From Sitta carolinensis (taxonomy: Eukaryota; Chordata; Aves; Passeriformes; Sittidae), in contig CM063290.1 in the NCBI GenBank assembly GCA_032173965.1, forward strand, positions 620,001 through 684,000: a stretch of 64,000 nt of DNA. The letters are read 5' to 3'. The position numbers and the translations under genes were made by a program. The notes beneath the pieces are model-generated. The model saw only the letters and a program-made list of their open reading frames with translations. It had not been told where the DNA came from and ran no database searches. This document shows positions 34,841 through 48,000 of the stretch, one piece after another; positions within the stretch are counted from its first letter, which is position 1, and each line of letters opens with the position of its first letter.

Positions 34841-36025
34841 AGTGTCCGGCATGTGTCCGGCAGTGTCCGGCAGTTGTTCCCGCAGTGTCCGGCTGTGTCC
34901 CGCAGTGTCCCGCCAGTGTCCCGCCAGTGTCCGGCAGTGTCCGGCTTGTGTCCCGCAGTGTCCCGCAGTGTCCCGCAGTGTCCGGCAGTGTCCGGCAGTG
35001 TCCCGCAGTGTCCGGCGTGTCCCCAAGTGTCCGGCGTGTCCCGCAGTGTCCCGCAGTGTCCGGCTGTGTCCCGCAGTGTCCGGCAGTGTCCTGCATGTCC
35101 CGCAGTGTCCGGCTGTCCCGGCAGTGTCCCGCAGTGTCCCATAGTGTCCGGCAGTGTCCCGCAGTGTCCGGCTGTGTCCCGCAGTGTCCGGCAGTGTCCG
35201 CATAGTGTCCGGCTGTGTCCCGCAGTGTCCCGCAGTGTCCGCTAGTGTCCGGCAGTGTCCCGCAGTGTCCGGCGTGTCCCGCCGTGTCCCGCAGTGTCCC
35301 ATAGTGTCCGGCTGTGTCCCGCAGTGTCCGGCAGTGTCCCGCAGTGTCCGCAGTGTCCCGGCAGTGTCCGGCTGTGTCCCATAGTGTCCGGCTGTGTCCC
35401 GCAGTGTCCGGCTGTGTCCCGGCAGTGTCCCAAGTGTCCCGCAGTGTCCGCAGTGTCCCGCAGTGTCCGGCAGTGTCCCATAGTGTCCCGCAGCTGTCCC
35501 GCAGTGTCCGGCAGTGTCCCATAGTGTCCGGCTGTGTCCCGCAGTGTCCGGCTGTGTCCCGCAGTGTCCGGCAGTGTCCCATAGTGTCCGGCTGTGTCCC
35601 GCAGTGTCCGGCAGTGTCCCATATCAGTGTCCGGCTGTGTCCCGGCAGTGTCCGGCAGTGTCCGGCTGTGTCCCGCAGTGTCCGGCAGTGTCCCATAGTG
35701 TCCGGCTGTGTCCCGCAGTGTCCGGCTGTGTCCGGCAGTGTCCGGCTGTGTCCCATAGTATCCCGCAGTGTCCGCAGGCATATGGTGTCCCGCAGTGTCC
35801 GGCTGTGTCCGGCAGTGTCCGGCTGTGTCCCATAGTATCCCGCAGTGTCCGGCGTGTCCCGCAGTGTCCGGCAGTGTCCCGGCAGTGTCCGCTGTGTCCA
35901 TAGTATCCGCAGTGGTCCGGCAGTGTCCCGCAGTGTCCGGCAGTGTCCCGCAGTGTCCGCCAGTGTCCCGCAGTGTCCCACAGTGTCCGGCTGTGTCCCG
36001 CAGTGTCCCGCAGTTTCCCGCAGTG
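34841..36025 (+). repeat. 10-bp CpG-containing minisatellite, about 118 units
   Basis: Units are GTGTCCGGCA, GTGTCCCGCA, GTGTCCGGCT and GTGTCCCATA, with occasional 9-bp forms (GTGTCCGGC). In the right half the types recur in the order CCATA, CGGCT, CCGCA, CGGCA, which suggests a 40-60 bp higher-order unit. Nearly every unit keeps a CpG. No unit contains a stop codon in any frame, so long frames run on both strands (431 codons on minus at 34797-36092, with repeated TLRDTAGHCG peptides, and several on plus). They are repeat artefacts. Confidence 0.97.
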
Positions 36026-39000
36026 AAATTTCAGTATACTGACAGACATCTCTGCTAAAATCATTCAGGTGGAAGAAGACTCTGAATTTCACAACCCCAA
36101 ATTAAGAGATGCACTACCAGAATGGAACAGAGATTGTGCCATGTTTGACTTTCAAGAGATACGTTGTTAGTATTTTTTAAGACTATTCAATATGCAGCAG
36201 CAATGTAAATAAGGCAAATAAAATGTGTCTCCCACATATTATTTGGTGTTCATGGACTAAGCACTGCACACCCCCAGCTGGGAGTTTGACCATGGGGCCA
36301 CTCACTGTGAAAATTATTGCACCCTTACTTCTGCACTTGCAATGGAAGTGTGAGAAGTCTTCTGGGAGGCAGTTACCATGGGAAGGAATGTGTGAAGTGG
36401 TTATCTCTCTCTTAGGAGCTTCCTCGGAGTGCTCGCGCCCTGGAGGGAATTCCGTGCTGCACCTCACCCATGCCCTTGGAAGGCACGGGTGCCCGGCACA
36501 GTTGGGCTGTCCTGGAGCTGGCCTTAGCCCCGGCCCGCCCGCTGCCCCGTGGCAGGGGCGTGTTCCTGAAGGGAGGCAGCTGGGAACATGGTCACCACAC
36601 CAGCTGGCCCAGTCTGTGTGCAGATGGCAGCACAGGGCTTGTGAGGCACCGCTGAACTCGCTCCTGACCTCCAAAAACGTGAGTAGCAAAGGCCAGGAGC
36701 AACTTCCCCTTGTCAGCCCTTGATGCAGACCTCTCTGCTGTGGTGGGGCCATGTGGGGGACAGCTGCCTCTCCTCCGGAGGAAGCTAAACATGAAATTGA
36801 TGGAATTTATTCTTGAGCTTGTTGTTACACCTTGATTTATTGGCCTTTTGTATCCTCTCACTGATAGGAGTCCTATCCGCTGGGATTGGTCTTGGTAGCA
36901 ATCTGTTCTCCATTGACTGTCACTTTGTATGTATCTGTCTGGGTACATCTCTGATGCCCTTTGCAGTGATATTTTTAGCATGCCAGCAGAACACGGGCAG
37001 AATAAACTTGGACTTTTTGGAATACCATTTGCTCTCTTGTGTTTCAGAAGACTTAAAAGGTTGTCTCAGAATAACAGTTCTGTAGGCTTTGCTGCTTTGT
37101 GCTGCTGTCTTTATCCATCTGTAGAGCTCCCCATCTCTTCCTCAATGGGCATTTTGGTGTCTGTCAAGTGTTCAGGAAAAGGAACTCATTTATGTTTTCC
37201 TGTCCCTCTCACTAGTCATTTGCAACCATTTGAAATGGATGTGTATTTGCAGCAAAGAAAACTCAAATTCACTAATTGATGCACAAATATGCTCATTTAC
37301 ATGCAATTTGGGTTTGGTTTTTTTTGTTTTTAGAAATGCATCTATTTGCATAAATGAAGCCTCTTTCCCAAATATTAATGTGAACAAAAGCCGTTTTCAT
37401 GGATGCCAAAAAATGGCTGAATAGAAAAACCAATTCAGAATTTGCATAATAGTTACTAATTGTTTTCCTTGCTATTAGCCTGTCTCTGCTTAATAGGCAA
37501 TATTGGCTTCTGTTTCCTTTCTGGGTGCAGTTTGATGCAAAAATATTGAGCTACTGTAGAAGATCTTCATAGTTTAACTTACCTAGTGTGCACTTCCAGG
37601 GCCTGGTTCCACCCAGGAGCAGAGCAGCGGCACTGGCAGAGGCCAGCGTGTGGCCCCTCCTCAGGAACGTGCTTCCCTCAGCCAGGGAGAACTAGGAGAT
37701 GATTTATTCTCCCAAAACATTATGAGGTTTGGAGGAAAGCTCCATTTTTCTTTGGGGGAAGGGAGATGTATCTTGGTTGCAGCCAACATCTTTGGTTGAA
37801 TGTTTTGTTCTTTCCAAATAACATTGCTAAAGCCTCGAGAGAGATTAGGGGAAACACACAGTTTAAATTGGCAGTAAATAAATAAATCTCTGCTTTGCTC
37901 GAGTCTATTTTATCAATTTCCTTCATTTAGAGATACAGAGAAAGATGTCACATGTTTTTATTGTTCTTGGTATTTATTGCAGCATTCCTGTGTTAAAATG
38001 TGGAAGTCAATATGGCTCAAGACCATTAAGTCAGACTGAACTATCAGCCGTCTGCAGGAAACACAATCTGGTTTGCTGGGCAGGGATTTATTCAATAGAG
38101 ATCTATTGATTCTCCTCCTAAAGAAAGGGGAGAAGAATAAACCAGATATGTTTTATGCTAGAGCAGAAAGGATGAGTGCTTTAGTTCACAGATGTTTTGC
38201 TGCACCTTAATAACTTCACTGTTAAAAACGAAATGCTTCATTTCAGTGGAGTTGGGGTTCCAGTGTGCCTGCCTGGAGCAGCAGCAGGGAGCAGGGAAGG
38301 TGGAACAAGCTGTGCTTCACCTGCAGCATGGCTGCATGGCAAAGGGACTGCCTGCACTGGGAGACACTTGGGATTGCTTAGAGCATGCACAGGGAAAGGA
38401 TTCAGAGAAGCTGTGCAGGTTTAGAAGTTGGAGAAGTCTTGTACAGCACAGGAGAGTGGAAAATCAAATGGCCTGCTAGGAGGATTTACTGGGAAGTGTA
38501 ACTGAGGTCCTTTTTTAACTAAGATTTGTCTGTCAGCATGGGGTAAAATCTGGTTTGTGCTACAGCAGTTATTAATAGAAGAGATGCATTGCCTTAGAAA
38601 AAGGAGAAGCAAGAGGGTAATTTCGGCCAAGTTTGCCTTCCAAAGTAATTTGCAAAGATTTGCAATTAATCTTGAGAGGAATTCATCAGATTTTTATTTA
38701 AAATACCAAATTATAGAGGAGATCTGCTAAGTTTGTATTATAGTTATTCAAGTATGTATATAGAGAGGAGAAAACAGTGTATCTGCATCTGTATACACTC
38801 TTGTTGCTTAACATTCTGAAATTCAATATTTAGGGATGAAACACAGGATATTCAACAGACTCTCATCCTCTTGGGTCCAGTATATCTTCAGAACGCTGGC
38901 ATTCCTTGTCACTGAGTGTGCATTTTTGGGGTGCCAGTCTGGGTGGCCGTGACCTTGGTAAAGCTTTGTTCATCCCTGCTGCAGCCCAGCTTGGCTGGCG

Positions 39001-41690
39001 TGGGAAGGGGCTCTGCCTCGCTGTGCCTCCACCCCTCCTCCTGCTCCCCTGCACCCGGAGGGAAGCTGGCAGATGACAGCAGCCACCCTGCTGGCCCTCG
39101 TCTGTGTTATCAGGATGGAGAGATCCCACTAAGGACACCTCCAGTCTCATTTCCAGCACCATTCAGCAATCCAGGCAGTTCTGGGGGTGAGAAAGATTTC
39201 TTCCCTTATTTGCAACTTTCTTTCCTTCTCTTGCCCATACTTCCTGCTTCTCACAGCAGTAGTTGTAAAAGAATTTCAGGAAGCGAATCTATTATCAGTC
39301 TTTACAGATGTTTCTTCAACTTCTTGCCCCTTTCTGAAGCAAATCTGTTTCCTTTGAAGATGCAGTGCCCCTTTCCATGGCCCCATGGGAATTCAGCATC
39401 CCCTGAGCCGGGCTGTGACCGGCCTCAGGAACACCCGGTGGAGTTCTGGGTGGACTCGTGCTGCTGTGTTCCTGCCTGCTCAGGAAAAGTGTGACACTGT
39501 GGCTTCCTTGGTAAGAAACGTATCTCTGTTGAAAAGGAAGCATATTTCCTTTTGAAAAAACAGTGTCACGAATGAAACCGTGGGCGCTGCAAAGCGGTGA
39601 GGCTGGAGGAGCTGTGTGTGACGAGGTCTGCGCCCTGTCCCTGGGCACGGCCTCTGCTGGGTCCCTGTGCCAGGAGAGCCACGTGCCCAGCACTGCACTG
39701 CCTTTCTGCGGGTGCTTTCCCCTCAGCGAATTTCACAATGTTTCACAAAAGACGGGGGATTAGTGCTGTCATTTCCACTGTGCAGAGGAAGAAGCAAAGC
39801 AAGGAGGAGTTAAATTTGTAGGAAAGAAATGGCTGAGTGCAATGTAAGATTCAGGTCTCCTGGGACTGGTTTTTCTGCTGCTCTGCTGTATCCTATTGCC
39901 ATTTACAATGATACAGTTTTAGAAATAGATGGTGGATTGGAGCAATAGAGATGAAGTTTAATTTATTGGCTAGTGATGTTCATCCCTTTTTTGTTGGCTG
40001 CACTGTCCAAGGTGCCAAAAATCTTCTGTGTAATCTCCTTTTCCTAGAAGATGTTTCTAAACTGTTTATCAGTTTAAAAACATGAAAGATGAGCAAGTCA
40101 GTTGGGATATTTAATTTTGTGTAGTCATTCAGCAGAGAGCAGTGTAAAGGCTTTATCCTCTGCAGATCTTTATTTCATGGAGATAAGCAAAAGCTACATT
40201 AACCTTTTCCCGTGTCACGCTCAGCAGGGGTCACCATCCCCATTAACCTTTTGACCCACGTGTGTCCCAGCCTGGTTGGCTTGGTGGTGTGCACTGAGGG
40301 GCCAGTGGGAGGTCCTGGAGCTATTGGTGCAGGCATCTCATGTACCCAGGTTCTCTAGAGAGCACAAGAAATTGCTTTATTTTAATCTCCTCATTCAGCA
40401 TGAAAAAAAAAATTATGATCTAAAAATCAACATTTGCAAATACAGTCTTGGCAAGATTGATCATCCTGTGTTTTAGTCATGGTGATTGCAGTTATGAGAT
40501 TTGTTGATTGCTATTGCTACAAGTATTAGGGAATTTTTTTCTGCAAAATGCATCTCTTAATTTAGCATTCAGCAATCACCAGTCCTCTCTAAATCTGTGG
40601 GATCTTGCCTACTTTCTTAACCAACACAACATAAACCTGTGGCATGAAGAGGCAGGAATTACAGGATCAGTAAAGAACTAAATTCAGATTAAAGTCTCTT
40701 AATATTTTTTTGCTATTGTCTCTATGCCATTAGTATAAATTATCATTATCATAATTAAACAAAAAGGGCACCGTGTGAATTTTGTATTCCCTTGATGAAT
40801 AGCCACAGAAACAATATGCATGAAAAAAATGTGATAGTTGCTATAAAGTCAACTTCACAGTAGCTTTTAAAGTTTGCCATAAAAGTCTTTGGCAGTTGTG
40901 TGCAGTTCATAGTGAATTAAACTTGTGCTTTTTAGTTCATTGTACATTTTGAAACAATGAAATTAATATTTACAGCTGTGTTATTGTATTGCTGTGTTAC
41001 CCATTACTGTATTAATGGACAGTTCATCATAAACAAATAACATTATATTTTCCTACAGCCTACTTAGTCAATGCTATTTATTTCTGTAATATTATTTCAG
41101 AAATCCTCACCTTAAGAGCACTTGGAAATCTGTAAATATTCTGCTGCTTTTGGGCAGGACTTGAAATGTTCAGTAGCTTCAGAATTACTGAACAGCTTCC
41201 CTTTGCTGTTAGAATATGCGAGCTACACATAATTTTAAATAAAATTGGTATACCATGTGCCCTGTGTAGAGCAGGGTGTGTCTTAACACATTGTATGAAA
41301 TGTGGTATTTTAGACTATATTTCACTCCAAGGAGATATTTAATTTAAACCCTTGATGATTTTGTATTTGCCTCTTATTTTCTTTCAAAAACTAGAAGTCT
41401 GTTTTGACAAGAATTTTACACATAGAAACACTAATAGCATGGTAATTCTGCTCAGAAGCTGACAGTGTACAACTGGCATCGGGATAACCCCTTTCCCTGG
41501 TTGGAATTACAATCAGCCTTCAAAACTAATGTTGTTTAGGAGACATTGTTAATCTGCCTCGTGCTTACTCACTTGAGCAATAATATTAGTCCAGGATTCC
41601 CTCAGGCAGAGTGGAATAATGATTTGTCACTTTTGGGAAAGGATGTTTCCATTTATTAATTTTCACTTTTTGATGGGGACTTGGGCTTCA
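36026..41690. other. single-copy noncoding DNA
   Basis: A moderately GC-rich block at 36420-36600 is followed by AT-rich DNA. No recognised gene. From 40500 to 41690 the sequence is AT-rich with long stretches lacking CpG and could include conserved noncoding elements, which only alignment would show. Confidence 0.5.
37583..37691 (-). other. candidate 109-nt exon, minus strand
   Basis: On the minus strand AAATCATCTCCTAG precedes and CACACTAG|GTAAGTTAAAC follows, a near-perfect donor. One frame is open throughout for 36 codons (it includes FSLAEGSTFLRRGHTLASAS). The segment is locally GC-rich against AT-rich flanks, as exons often are, but no protein family is recognised. Confidence 0.2.
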
Positions 41691-41759
41691 GCAATTGTAG
41701 GTTTTGAACACACAGTTTCATCTGATTGAATTTTTCCAAATGCCTTTGTGTCCCACGAG

Positions 41760-42090
41760 TTTTGTGGCAGAATTGTCAAGACTCTAGAGCTGCATCGAAA
41801 ATTCCGGGCATCAATTTGGCTTAATTCCGTGGAAATGTTATTTCACCGCCGGTAAGCGCAGAGCCGCTGGCTGTGGCTGTCCCAGCGTGGCGCTGGCTGC
41901 CAGGATTGTTTCCCTCCCGCAGGATGTCGGCTGTGCCGGCAGAGAGGTGCTCAGGGGACACCGGGCAGCCAGAGCCGGGCGGCAAGCCGGCGCTGCTTGT
42001 GTGAAATCCCTGGAAAGGCAGAAGGGAGGGTGCCCAACCAACCCGTGTGGCTCCCTGCTCTGGGCACGGGGCCGTGCTGCGGGCAGACAA
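41760..42090. promoter_or_regulatory. CpG-enriched segment with a strong plus-strand donor
   Basis: CpGs reappear in AT-rich DNA from about 41790 (GCATCGAAAATTCCGGGC, TAATTCCGTGG) and the donor CACCGCCG|GTAAGC sits at 41851/41852. The following 200 bases are GC- and CpG-richer. This could be a first exon with its promoter. The minus-strand frame at 41821-42357 (178 codons) has no recognisable domain. Confidence 0.25.
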
Positions 42091-45000
42091 AGGCACACCG
42101 CTGGAGATTGCATCACAGGAGTCTCGTCTCTGTGGCAAAAGGAGTCTTTCTCCAAGGAGGGGAAGGGATGGGGAACCCATTGTTTGGAGATATTTTAAAA
42201 GGCTGTAGAGAAAATGTGGGGGATCATGGTGTAGAACACCTCCTGCTGCATGTCGTGTGGCACAAGAGAAACCAGGACAAGCCTTTGGGAAACTCTCCTT
42301 AATCCTGGGAGTGAGGAAATGGATCTGCACTTCTCCCTGGCAAGGGTCAGATCCCAAATTAGTTTTCGAGTCTTTGTACTTTCACACTTCTTTATGCTGT
42401 CTTGATGTCACCTGAGAAAACAGTCCAGACTGATAGCATGGCTTAGCTGGATGTTTGCATCTCCTTCTGCCCTTCCATCTGCTCACAGGTCATATGTATT
42501 TCTGATGTTACTTTAAAATTATAGCAATGGTTTCTGGGCCACGTTAACTTCATTATTAGCAGTGTCGAGCAGAATATCAAAGCAAAATTGGAGGAAAAAA
42601 AGAATTTGAAGGCAGGGCCTTACTGTGTGTTATTTTTAGCACTTTTTGGAGTGACTGTTCTTAACTGCCAGGAGCTGACAAGCAGGAGAAACACAGTGTG
42701 AATCAAGATGTTCACTTGTCATCTGTTCACATGTTTAATTTGTGAATTTGACATGCAAATGGTTCCTGTGCCACTGGTGTTGATGTGGCTGAGTGATGTA
42801 CCAGCCGTGCTGGTGCCTGAGAGCAGCTCTCTGGGGACTGGGGTCTCACAGAAATGGGGGGTTCTGGCCATGGCTTGGAGGCACTGTGGGCTGGGCATGA
42901 GGCATCCTTGCTGGGTTACCAAGGCAGCACATCCTCATGTGTATTAGTTCTGTTGTGAGTGTGCTTGTTTATAATTTTTATAATAAAAATAGAGAAAGAA
43001 ATCCCAAGAGGAGTTTTCAAAAGTAGGCAGTATTTGTATGTATGCTGAAAGTGGGAAAATAGTCGAAAACCTCCCAAAGAGAATGAATGCTTCTCACTCT
43101 CCAGTAGGCTCCAAGATGTTCAGCAGGAGACAAAAGGTTCACTTGAACGAGATCCTTATTTTCAGGCTCCCCCCACCACGTGCTGTGGTGGCCACCCAGC
43201 CCAGGCATGGACAGCTAAAGGGCTCCAGGCCCTGCTGGCCAGTGTTCCCTGTGCACAGGAAGCCTGGCAGTGTGACCACCAAAGGAGAGACAGGACTTGC
43301 CACACGCAACAGAGGGAGAGGCATTAAAAATCAGCAATTGCACTGGAAAGGAAACTGAATAGGTTTGTCAAATAGTAGAGATACAGGAGGAAGAGAATAA
43401 CTGGGAGAAAGAATGCATGGAGATGGATTCCTGCAAGAGAATTAAGGAAGCTACAAGTGAAAAGTGAGGTGAACTCAGAGATAAATGTGGTGAATTTAGC
43501 AAGGAAAACAACCATACCTCACTAAGCCTGGAAATCAAGATGTGAAGATGTTGTGTTAGGTTTAATAGGTCTATGATGTGCTTTGTGCCAGGTACCAAGC
43601 TACAGCAATTCCATATCATCAAAAAGACAATAGAAATGTTTCCACTTGCCAGATTTCCCAAGGCTTTCTGGGTTTTAACACTTTCTTGTCTATGGTATTT
43701 TTCCATATGGTCAAAAGATTTCCCAGTACAATGTGTGTGAGGGCTGAACAGTGGGTGCAAGTAGAAGAATAATCAGCATTTGTTAACACTAGAGCTGACA
43801 AGATCCAGCAGCAGAGCCTGCAGAAAGGCAGAGGCCACGATATCCTTTATTCACATCCTGGTGTCCCTTGTGGCTCCAGTGGATGGGAAGAAGGGGGCGA
43901 GATTCCTGAGCTGCAAAACGTTCAGGGAGACTCGCAGCAAGGATTTACTGTCCTCCCTACATACACACTGCTCTTTGTGCAATGCGATGTGAGGTTTTGG
44001 TTTGTTTCTGGCCAATTGCCTGGGTTTGCCCGTGCAGCAGCCCCACAAGGAGGGCCCTGCAAGTGGCCCTGGGGCTGCTCCCTGGCTCTGCTGGGGACAG
44101 AAAGCACCACTGCCCGTGGCCTGACACTTGGCAGATTCTTCTGCTTGGTTTTGGCTTTTTGTCTGAAAGAGAAACAGCTCCTACATTTGTGTGGAGTAGG
44201 GGGGGAAAGGTTCCATTGCCTCAGCCCCTTCTGATAGGGCTGTTATTCCAAAAGCTCAGCAGCTGATCTGGCGAGGGAACAGGAAAACGTGTTGTATTCC
44301 ATAGTACAGCTGGCCTCCAATTCTTCCGGATTTTTTAAAGCATTAGTTTAACATTTTCTTCTGTGATTCCAGTTAGCATTAAAACTCTGACAACAACTGT
44401 AGCTTAATGTAGAAGTGGCAAATAGATTTTAAAATCCAAGACATTTTCCTTCCCAAATCACTTACATTCTTCCTACAGTATCTAAAATGATCATAAGGGT
44501 TGCTGCTGGCTCATAGAGCTAATGAATTGGATTTTAAACTCTGTATTTGCTACAGCTTATGACCCTTAATTTAGAAGATATATGAAATGTGGAAAATGGG
44601 TACAGAAACAGCTCTCCACTATTTGCATTCTCTTGTTTAATGATATGTAAGGGACTGATTTAAAAAAATATTTTCTAAGTTCAGTATATGAAGGCATCAG
44701 CATATACTGATTTTTTATTATTATTGTCATAAACAGACAGTTAAAAAAAATCCACTTCTTTTGGGAAGTAATATGTTAGTAAAACTAACTGTTGTAAAGT
44801 AAGCAAAATATTTCTTTAAAAATATCACATGGTCTTGATTCTGTGAAGGGCTAAACCTTCAGTGCTTTATTGGCCTTGCACTGTTTTATTACTTCTGTAT
44901 CCCAGTAATTCCAGAGGATTCAGATGGGTTCAAGATCCCTGTGTGCTGTTCCCTGCATAAGCTTAAAAATCAAGATCATCAGAAGGATACCTTAATAAAA

Positions 45001-48000
45001 AGCTGTCATTTAAAGTGTCCTTCAGGTGATCAGTAAAATCCGGCTATGGCAGTCCTGATGGTGTTCATCTCCTTGGAGCTGTTCTATCAGCGCACATGTG
45101 CCACTTCCCTGTGCACCGAGTTCCACAGCCGCGGGAGAGCAGAGCAGGGGCTCTCTGGGGATGGACGGTCAGGATCCCCCCCTGGGCCCCCGGGCTGGGG
45201 CTGTGCTGCTGCGGGCTGGCAGCTCCGCAGACCTGTGGCTTTGGGGCTGGCCTCTGCAGGCAGACACCACCTTAGTGCTGCCGAGCAGAGCCCATCCGAG
45301 CTGCTGAACCCTTTGCCCCGAATGAAGAGGAGTGTGGGGTGCCTGTGGCCTGTACCCCCACCGCTGGGGATGAGGATTTCAACCCCAGCCGTGGATTGTG
45401 TTGTTATCAGTAGCTAAGTGGCTAAATAGCAAAAAAACTTCATTTTTTAAATACTTCATTTCCTTCTTATCAGAGTCAAAGCGTCTGACTACTGCAACTC
45501 CCTCATGTGAAAAGCAGAGGTCTGACTGTGCTGTCGGGGGATGGGAGCATTAATGACTCATGCTAATTGTATGCTTGGAATATGCTGTTTGGAAGACTGT
45601 AAATATCTGCAATCAGCTTGAATGATCTGAAGTTAATTCCCTGGCTGAACATTTCAATTCTCCGCAGAATGAAAGTACCAAAGTCAGTACTTTTTTTGTG
45701 GGACCTGTCTGAAGACACAGTTCCCTCCTCTTCTTGTCCCAGACCATACAGCACTAAGTGATGATTAAAAATCTCTGCTAATGTAAGAATTTGAAAGTCA
45801 CACAAGCTGTCAGCTCAGTGGGACAGTCGGGGCTGTGTGGCTCTCCTCAGAGACCTTGGCACTGGCGGCGATCGTCTGCCAGCCCTCAGTCCTTTCATTA
45901 GTTCTGCTTGTCTAAAGAGATTTTCCTTCGGCTGTTGTGGCTGCTGTGGTTTCAGCCATCCTCCAGCTGGCTGCGGAACGTGCTCCTGTGCCCTCCTTCC
46001 TGGCACACAGCAGAGCCACAGCCATGGGCTCGGCCTGCTGGAGAGCTGCCAGCTGCCCGGGATGGAGCCTGCCCCTCCGAGACACTGCGGGCTCGGCCAC
46101 TTCCCAACCTCCCACCCCGCACTGCCTGCAAACTTGGCCTTCCCGGCCCTTTCAAACCCTGCCCTCTGCCCCGACTCTGCTCTCCAGCCATGCAGCCCTG
46201 CTTCTTGTCAGCGTTGCATGGAGTAAAGCATAAAAAGCTGACAACCTGGTGCATTTTCCTGCTACTCTGTAATTTAAAGCTAAATATGGATCCGGGTCTG
46301 CCTTGGCTTGTTTTGGAATTGCCTCTTAGTTATTTTGGCACTGTTTCCCACCAGTGTAGTAGGCTGCCATGTGTATAGACTGTTAGCTGTCATGGATGTG
46401 ACTCACTGTTCGATTCAAACAGTACCTGGATTACAATCCATCAATGAAACATAACCTGAATTTCTGTATGGCCCTTCTGGCAGAGCCTTGCTGAAGCTGC
46501 CCCAGGACCTCACTCAGCTAGCACTCCCCAGTCCCTTGTAATTAACACGAGGTGGCACTCAGGTATTATCACGTTCAGGTTCACTTTACTTGGCTCTTAG
46601 AATTCCTACTTAATCCAACAGACTTTGTTTCCCAAATGATTCCAGAACTTTTCTGCTTCAGTAAGATGCCTTTTAGGTATAACGAGTAAGGAAATGTAAC
46701 CAAAATGCTACTGAGGGCTGCAAAAGTCAAGCTGAACCCCAGGACCAGGAGTATATGGAATTCAGGCCCTGCTCAGAGTGTATCAATTCCTCCTTTTCCA
46801 GAGAAAGAGTCCAACACCCCCCGGCTTTTGCTGGTTTGTTAGCACAGTGTATGTGCTAGGAACTTGTTGCTTAGATGTTTGTGTGAGTTTGAGTCAGATG
46901 TCATCTCTAAATGTGTGGATAATTCTAGAACATAAGTAGAAAAGTTCATCCTCTGCACATGCCTTGGGTGGTGGGCTAACTGAGCGTTTTGAAGATGTAT
47001 CACTGGTTATACAGAATGAAAATTTTTCATCAAGTTAATGATCTCTGGGAGTTTGGATGGATCATTTTCCCTTATTTCTCAGCTCAGATAAAGGCAGCCA
47101 GATTCCAGAAGATGAGAACATTTACAGTGAAAAGTTACTGACAGTTTAATAGGGAGAATAAATTTGTAGTTGCAATACTAACAATAGCAAAAATGGGTGT
47201 GTTTTGTATTCTGATAATAGAAGCAGCATTGTCAAAAATATCAACGTGGAATTTTTCTTGTGAATGCCGTCAGTAGGGAATTTTCTGAGGAAAAATTATA
47301 GCCTTTGGCTGGTGCCTAAAGTGGATACATTCCCTTTTCATTGGACACCATTGCTCAATATAGCTTCAATATTTACAGTTCAACACCTACAAGAAGCTCA
47401 GGATTTTTCTTAGGGCCAAAATGGTCCCATTCCAGCATTCACAAAGCAGTGCTCACAGCTGTCAAATTGAGTTTCCAAGTGCATTTCATTTTGTTCCTTA
47501 CTTGAAATTGAGAGGACTGACCTTGGTAAGCCCTGTAACTGCTCATGGAGCACTTGCTCTTTGCTCCTTGCTACTCTGCTTTAGGAATTAACCTGGACAG
47601 CCCCTGTTATTCCTGGAGTTCAATGCTGGTGGATTAAACATAAAAATTAGCGTTGGGGCGCAGCGTCAGGCCGGTTTGTGGTTGTACTCTGCTGCATGGC
47701 AGCTCACACTGCAAACAGAGCCAAGACAGGTGACTTTGCAATGGATACAGGGTGGCAGATGTGTGCCTCATTGTAACTGCAACTTCTTCAGCTTTCTGTG
47801 CTTCAGAGCATATCGATCCTGTTCTTTGGACACCTGTATTACTTAAATGTTTCCCAATCAGTTTTCCTTAGGCACAGCATCTCTCAGTTCCATAAGATGC
47901 TCCAGCATTTACAGAGTACATTTCCTTCCTGTCGCAACATCCTGGAGCTGTTTCTTCAGAGACAGATTGTTTGAGTTTCTGCAAGTCAAAGAATGTTCAG

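Noticed and set aside
34841..36025. CRISPR-like or p53-site array
   Set aside because: There are no unique spacers between the repeats, the DNA is eukaryotic, and the 10-bp unit does not match the RRRCWWGYYY half-site well.
34797..36092. 431-codon minus-strand frame with TLRDTAGHCG repeats
   Set aside because: It is a product of the 10-bp array; frames on both strands are open over the same bases.
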